A program made the position numbers and the translations under genes. A stretch of DNA of 64,000 bases, from positions 124,001 to 188,000 of the forward strand of contig NZ_PVZN01000003.1 of assembly GCF_003024385.1 (NCBI RefSeq), read 5' to 3'. Of this stretch, positions 59,941 to 64,000 are shown piece by piece (the stretch's first letter is position 1; every line of letters starts with the position of its first letter). This DNA is from Pseudomonas sp. BBP2017. GTDB taxonomy: Bacteria; Pseudomonadota; Gammaproteobacteria; Pseudomonadales; Pseudomonadaceae. Under the pieces are notes generated by a model. It did not search any database, was not told where the DNA came from, and was given only the letters and a program-made list of their open reading frames with translations.

Positions 59941-61257
59941 TCAGGCACTGAGCTGACTGGAAAACTGCCCCACGGCATTGACCACTTTCTTCGCCCCGTC
60001 CTGGATTTCGACGATCACCGTGCCCGTCTGTCCGGCCAGGGTCAGCCCCTGTTCGGCCTGACGCTTGCTGCTGTCAATGATGTCCACTGCGGCCTTGGCC
60101 AATTGCTCGTTCTGCTGCACCACGCGAGCGATTTCCTCGGTGGCGGTGCTGGTACGTGAAGCCAGTTGCCGTACTTCGTCGGCGACCACCGCAAAACCTC
60201 GGCCCTGCTCACCGGCACGGGCCGCCTCGATGGCGGCGTTGAGCGCCAACAGGTTGGTTTGCCCGGCAATATCACTGATGGTCTTGATGATCGAACCAAT
60301 GACCTGAGACTGTTTGTCCAGCGCCTCGATACCGTCTGCAGCCTCCTGCATACAGGACTCAAGGCCGCGCATCACCTCGACGGTCTGGGTCACCACCTCG
60401 GTGGCCTTGCGCGCACTGTTGTCGGTTTCCACCGAGGTGTTATAGGCAATATCGGCAGCCTCGGCCACGGCGATTTCCTGATTGACCTGGTCGGTAATAA
60501 CGGTGGCGAACTTGACCACCTTGTAGAGCACGTCATGGGCATCGATGATCGGGTTGTAAGAGGCCTCCAGCCACACCACCCGGCCATGGGCATCCACACG
60601 TTTGAAGCGCTCGGCGACAAACTCGCCACGGCGCAGCTGATCCCAGAATGCCTGATAGGCCGGGGAGTTGTACTGTTCAGGCGCGCAGAACAGACGGTGA
60701 TGCTTGCCGACCACCTGCTCCAGGCGATAGCCCATGGTCTGCAGAAAACGATCGTTGGCAGCCAGCACCTCACCTTGCAGGTTGAACTCGATCACCGCAG
60801 TGGAACGCATCAGCGCCTTGATCAGGCTTTCATGTTCACGCGAGGTTTCAATGGTGCGGGTAAGGTCGCTGGAATGCAGGGTGAAGTATTTCAGACGCCC
60901 TTCGCTGTTCTTGACCGGTTGCAGAATCGAACGCAGCCAAGCCTCTTCGCCATTGCCGCGGAGCAGACGAAACGCCCCATTGAGATGCTCACCACGGGTG
61001 ATGGCTGTCTTCATGCGCTGGTAGAAATCCAGCTGTTTGACGTGGGCCGGAACAATCTCTTCGATATTGCGCCCGATCAATTGATGGCTGCTGTACAGCA
61101 TCTCCTTCTCGAAGTTGCTGTTGACCGATTCGACCCGCCCCTGGGGGTCGAGCTGCAAGACCAGCATCTCACTGTCCAGACTGCTCTTGACCTGCTCCAT
61201 CGACAGCAGCTCTTCGCGCAGACGGAGGTTTTCTTGTTTCAGTTTGCTGTTGAACAT
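59941..61257 (-). CDS. bdlA: PAS-PAS methyl-accepting protein (BdlA-like)
   Basis: A 438-aa soluble chemoreceptor: an N-terminal coiled coil, PAS 1 (about 40-130), PAS 2 (about 155-255) and an MCP signalling tip with [20 protein letters not shown] and [13 protein letters not shown]. No membrane helix. The sequence closely follows P. aeruginosa BdlA, which controls biofilm dispersion through cyclic-di-GMP. ATG at 61257 has AGGAG 7 nt upstream and opens [12 protein letters not shown] Met 20 codons upstream is possible. Confidence 0.9.
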   Translation of the reverse strand: MFNSKLKQENLRLREELLSMEQVKSSLDSEMLVLQLDPQGRVESVNSNFEKEMLYSSHQLIGRNIEEIVPAHVKQLDFYQRMKTAITRGEHLNGAFRLLRGNGEEAWLRSILQPVKNSEGRLKYFTLHSSDLTRTIETSREHESLIKALMRSTAVIEFNLQGEVLAANDRFLQTMGYRLEQVVGKHHRLFCAPEQYNSPAYQAFWDQLRRGEFVAERFKRVDAHGRVVWLEASYNPIIDAHDVLYKVVKFATVITDQVNQEIAVAEAADIAYNTSVETDNSARKATEVVTQTVEVMRGLESCMQEAADGIEALDKQSQVIGSIIKTISDIAGQTNLLALNAAIEAARAGEQGRGFAVVADEVRQLASRTSTATEEIARVVQQNEQLAKAAVDIIDSSKRQAEQGLTLAGQTGTVIVEIQDGAKKVVNAVGQFSSQLSA

Positions 61258-61435
61258 CAACGCTCTCCTGGAGCGAAATCGGTCATTCGAATGCTTCTGC
61301 ATCGGCTGATTGTCAGACATTCTTGAGCACCGCTCTGGGAAATATTTTTCGTCCACCACCGCCGAAAACCGGGCGTCACAAATCAGTCATGAATGCGTCA
61401 CAGCAGCGCAATCGCAGGTGCTGAAACTACTGTCC

Positions 61436-62653
61436 ATGAGCATACCCACCCTGCATGTCACCCTGATCAGCGAAACCTTCCCACCCGAGATCAATGGCGT
61501 GGCCAATACCCTTGGCCGCTTGAGCGAAGGCTTGCTCCAGCGCGGCCATCGGGTCGAACTGGTGCGCCCGCGCCAGGCTGGCGATCCGCTGGGTGCCGAG
61601 GATGAACGGCAGCTGCTCTGCCGCGGCTGGCCGTTGCCCGGTTATCCAGGATTGCAGTGGGGTCAGGTGTCGATGCACAAGCTGATCCGGCGCTGGCGTC
61701 GACAGCGCCCTGATGTGCTGTATATCGCCACCGAAGGACCGTTGGGTTTGAGCGCATTACGGGCAGCACGCCGGTTGGGCATTGCTGTGGTCAGCGGCTT
61801 TCACACCAACTTTCATCAGTACTCCAGCGAGTACGGTCTGGGATTGCTGGCAAGGTTGCTCACCCATTACCTGCGCTGGTTTCATCGCCGCACGCAGACC
61901 ACGCTGGTGCCCAGCATCAGCCAGCACCTTGAACTGGAACGTCGTGGGTTCGATAACCTGACGCTGATGGCCCGTGGCGTTGACAGTCAGTTGTTCAATC
62001 CCGGCAGGCGAAATCAGGCGCTGCGCGAACAGTGGGGGCTGGAAAATGATGATATCGCCCTGCTGTATGTCGGGCGCCTGGCACCGGAGAAGAATCTCGG
62101 TGTACTGCAGCACTGCCTGCACGCAGCACGTCAACATTATCCACAGCGGCACATCAGATTGATTGTGGTCGGTGACGGCCCGCAACGCAGTGCACTCGAA
62201 CAACAGTTACCCGATGCCTTGTTCTGCGGTGCCCTGCGCGGTGAAGTGCTGGCCGAACACTACGCCTCAGGGGATATCTTCCTGTTTCCCAGCCTGACCG
62301 AAACCTTTGGCAACGTCGTGCTCGAAGCCCTGGCCTCGGGCTTGGGCGTGGTGGCCTACGATCAGGCCGCCGCCGCCCAGCACATCCGCCACGGCCATAG
62401 CGGCGCGCTGGCCATGCCTGGCGATGAGGATGCCTTTATCGATGCCTGCAACTGGCTAGTGGAAGACCCGGAAGCCTTGCGCCGGGTACGCCTGAATGCC
62501 CGTCAACACGCCAGCCGCCAAGGCTGGCCGGCGATTATCGAGCAATTCGAAAGCCACCTGCACGAGGCCTGCCGCCAAGGCCTGGGTAGTCTCGCGCCCC
62601 AGCCCCCGACAACCCTGACGATCAAACCAGAGTCGTCAACGCCTCGCGGCTGA
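61436..62653 (+). CDS. Glycosyltransferase family 4 protein
   Basis: A 405-aa GT-B transferase. LISETFPPEINGVANTLGRL is the N-terminal motif, VGRLAPEKNL marks the second domain, and the donor-site E-x7-E is in FPSLTETFGNVVLEALASG. Relatives add mannose or glucose to diacylglycerol or other lipids; acceptor unknown. The 3' end overlaps the convergent OYE gene by 32 nt. The start at 61436 has no strong ribosome site; the frame runs 42 codons further up. Confidence 0.88.
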   Translation: MSIPTLHVTLISETFPPEINGVANTLGRLSEGLLQRGHRVELVRPRQAGDPLGAEDERQLLCRGWPLPGYPGLQWGQVSMHKLIRRWRRQRPDVLYIATEGPLGLSALRAARRLGIAVVSGFHTNFHQYSSEYGLGLLARLLTHYLRWFHRRTQTTLVPSISQHLELERRGFDNLTLMARGVDSQLFNPGRRNQALREQWGLENDDIALLYVGRLAPEKNLGVLQHCLHAARQHYPQRHIRLIVVGDGPQRSALEQQLPDALFCGALRGEVLAEHYASGDIFLFPSLTETFGNVVLEALASGLGVVAYDQAAAAQHIRHGHSGALAMPGDEDAFIDACNWLVEDPEALRRVRLNARQHASRQGWPAIIEQFESHLHEACRQGLGSLAPQPPTTLTIKPESSTPRG

Positions 62654-63725
62654 ACGGCAGGATGTCCTGCTCACGACCATCACGGACTTTGGCAGCCCAA
62701 TCAGGATCGACCAACAGCGCGCGGCCCACGGCTACCAGGTCGAACTCATCATTGTTCAGGCGCGTCAGCAGATTTTCCAGGCTGGCCGGCTGCGCCACCT
62801 TGTCGGTGGCAACCATGAACTGCAGGAACTCACCGTCCAGGCCGACGCTACCGACGGTGATGGTCGGCTTGCCGGTGAGCTGGCGGGTCCAGCCGGCCAG
62901 ATTCAGCTCCGAACCTTCAAACTCCGGTTCCCAGAAGCGCCGGGTGGAACAGTGGAAAATATCCACACCGGCCTCGACCAGCGGCTGCAGAAACGCGCCC
63001 AGCGCCTCGGCGCTTTCCACCAGGCGAGCGCTGTAGTCCTGCTGCTTCCACTGCGAGAAACGGAAAATGATCGGAAAGTCCGGGCCGACGGCGGTGCGCA
63101 CGGCACGGATCAGCTCAATGGCAAAACGCGAACGTCCGGCCAGATCGCCACCGTATTCGTCGCTACGCTGGTTGCTGGCTGCCCAGAAGAACTGGTCGAT
63201 CAGGTAACCGTGAGCACCGTGGATCTCCACCCCATCCATGCCGATGGCCTGAGCATCGCGGGCGGCCTGGGCGAAGGCCTCAATCACTTCACGAATATCG
63301 TCACGGCTCATACCGTGGACTAGCACCTGGCCGTCCTTGACCTTCTCGCTGGGGCCATAGCCCGGCACGCTGGCGTCCGGCTCGGTGCCCAGGCGCCGCA
63401 CGCTGCCCACGTGCCAGAGCTGCGGGACGATGCGAGCGCCTTCGGCATGCACGGCATCGACGACTTTTCTCCAGCCGGCCAAGGCGTCTTCACCGTGCAA
63501 GCGCGGCACGTTCGGATAGCCGTTGGCGGCCTTGTGATCGACTGTGGTGCCTTCGGTGATGATCAGGCCGACACCTGCGGCGGCGCGACGACGGTAGTAC
63601 TCGACGACCTTGGCATGGGGTACACCGCCGGGACAGAAGGTCCGGGTCATCGGCGCCATGACCACACGGCTTGGCAGCTCAAGGGTACCCAGTTGAACAG
63701 GGGTGAACAGTGCGGTAGCGGACAT
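62622..63725 (-). CDS. Old Yellow Enzyme-family NADH:flavin oxidoreductase
   Basis: A 367-aa FMN enzyme: [19 protein letters not shown], the [13 protein letters not shown] active-site motif, [15 protein letters not shown], and late [13 protein letters not shown]. It reduces activated alkenes such as enones or nitro compounds; natural substrate unknown. It stands alone. Confidence 0.93.
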   Translation of the reverse strand: MSATALFTPVQLGTLELPSRVVMAPMTRTFCPGGVPHAKVVEYYRRRAAAGVGLIITEGTTVDHKAANGYPNVPRLHGEDALAGWRKVVDAVHAEGARIVPQLWHVGSVRRLGTEPDASVPGYGPSEKVKDGQVLVHGMSRDDIREVIEAFAQAARDAQAIGMDGVEIHGAHGYLIDQFFWAASNQRSDEYGGDLAGRSRFAIELIRAVRTAVGPDFPIIFRFSQWKQQDYSARLVESAEALGAFLQPLVEAGVDIFHCSTRRFWEPEFEGSELNLAGWTRQLTGKPTITVGSVGLDGEFLQFMVATDKVAQPASLENLLTRLNNDEFDLVAVGRALLVDPDWAAKVRDGREQDILPFSREALTTLV

Positions 63726-63813
63726 GCGGCGCTCCTGGGAAGTAGGGATGCGCCTGAGGATAGGGTGAGCTGTTAGCGTGGCCCAGTACTATTGATTTGA
63801 GTGATTTAACAGC

Positions 63814-63873
63814 ATCGCGGGGCAAGCCCGCTCCCACCAGGGTCACCCTGTGGGAGCGGGCTTGCCCCGCGAT
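63814..63873. repeat. Long palindromic REP pair
   Basis: The 24-bp arm at 63814-63837 (ATCGCGGGGCAAGCCCGC, then TCCCAC) is exactly complementary to 63850-63873. The centre AGGGTCACCCT is itself palindromic. This is the largest REP structure in the window and lies at the 3' side of the glutathione peroxidase gene. Confidence 0.9.
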
Positions 63874-63880
63874 AGATCCA

Positions 63881-64000
63881 TCAAGCCAGCGCTTTTTCGA
63901 TCGCCGTCACCACGGTCGAATCATCCGGTGCAGTACGCGGCGAGAAGCGCGCCAGCACCCGGCCATCCTTGCCGACCAGAAACTTCTCGAAGTTCCAGGT
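63881..64000 (-). CDS. Glutathione peroxidase, C-terminal end (partial)
   Basis: The last 39 codons, opening TWNFEKFLVGKDGRVLARFS and ending IEKALA with TGA at 63881-63883. WNFxKFL with the R.S..T.P is the C-terminal part of the glutathione peroxidase family (BtuE-like), which reduces lipid and other hydroperoxides. The catalytic Cys/Sec is outside the window. Confidence 0.9.
   Translation of the reverse strand, partial: TWNFEKFLVGKDGRVLARFSPRTAPDDSTVVTAIEKALA

Overview
The window is a piece of a Pseudomonas chromosome, most like the P. putida group. The evidence is its GC-rich codon use, the suhB / slyB-like / secF-secD-yajC-tgt-queA order, the hmgABC-hmgR homogentisate cluster, a cyo cytochrome o operon, fabV, ampDE-nadC, a short LOV photoreceptor of the PpSB type, and several copies of the pseudomonad REP sequence (core GCGGGCTTGCCCCGCGAT). 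Genes are dense, mostly core metabolism, with a few accessory patches.

Layout. 0-7 kb: the end of suhB, a glycine-zipper envelope protein, the protein-export and queuosine operon queA-tgt-yajC-secD-secF (minus strand), a tRNA-Leu(CAA) with a clear sigma-70 promoter, and a small lipoprotein. 7-12.5 kb: an agmatine operon aguA-aguB-potF-like-Tat/aguA-like with a divergent LysR regulator. 12.5-14 kb: a decayed short region that looks like a toxin-antitoxin remnant, a small Pseudomonas-type hypothetical protein and a GNAT enzyme. 14-17.9 kb: an ECF sigma factor with a DUF1109 (NrsF-type) anti-sigma factor, divergent from a bufferin-type operon (DUF2282 precursor, DUF692/MNIO enzyme, DUF2063 partner, DoxX). 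Both promoters carry the same bipartite motif. 17.9-23.4 kb: a selenium region, with a PhnCDE-like ABC importer divergent from selD and mnmH (selU).

23.4-29.5 kb: small periplasmic, membrane and Cys-cluster proteins. These are followed by a translationally coupled trio (VasX/T6SS-effector-like N-terminal fragment, unknown 90-aa protein, DUF746 protein), an AlaC-type aminotransferase and a lone serine hydrolase resembling T6SS lipases. 29.6-35.6 kb: cyoABCDE and dsbB, with two ANR/FNR-type boxes between them. 35.7-42.5 kb: SOS-controlled yebG, a leucine dehydrogenase-family gene, sirB1, hmgA-fahA-maiA and hmgR with its operator, then a hairpin-rich non-coding stretch. 42.5-51 kb: an SDR, an Asp-nucleophile alpha/beta hydrolase, a flavodoxin, the LOV protein, a PilZ-like protein, a MerR regulator of class II LitR type, an ABM protein, folM, DUF1244 and hopJ-like genes. 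51-64 kb: fabV with a structured leader, a chemoreceptor, ampE-ampD, nadC, trxB with a 2-Cys peroxiredoxin, cysZ, a BdlA-like PAS-PAS-MCP, a glycosyltransferase, an Old Yellow Enzyme homologue and the end of a glutathione peroxidase.

The most interesting unit is the bufferin/ECF region at 14.0-17.9 kb. A matched promoter pair (TGTAACC, 16 nt, CGAACTACT) points to one sigma factor driving both its own operon and the metal-peptide operon, and it puts the apparent start codon of the sigma gene in doubt. Function calls rest on recognising families by eye; no database search was run.
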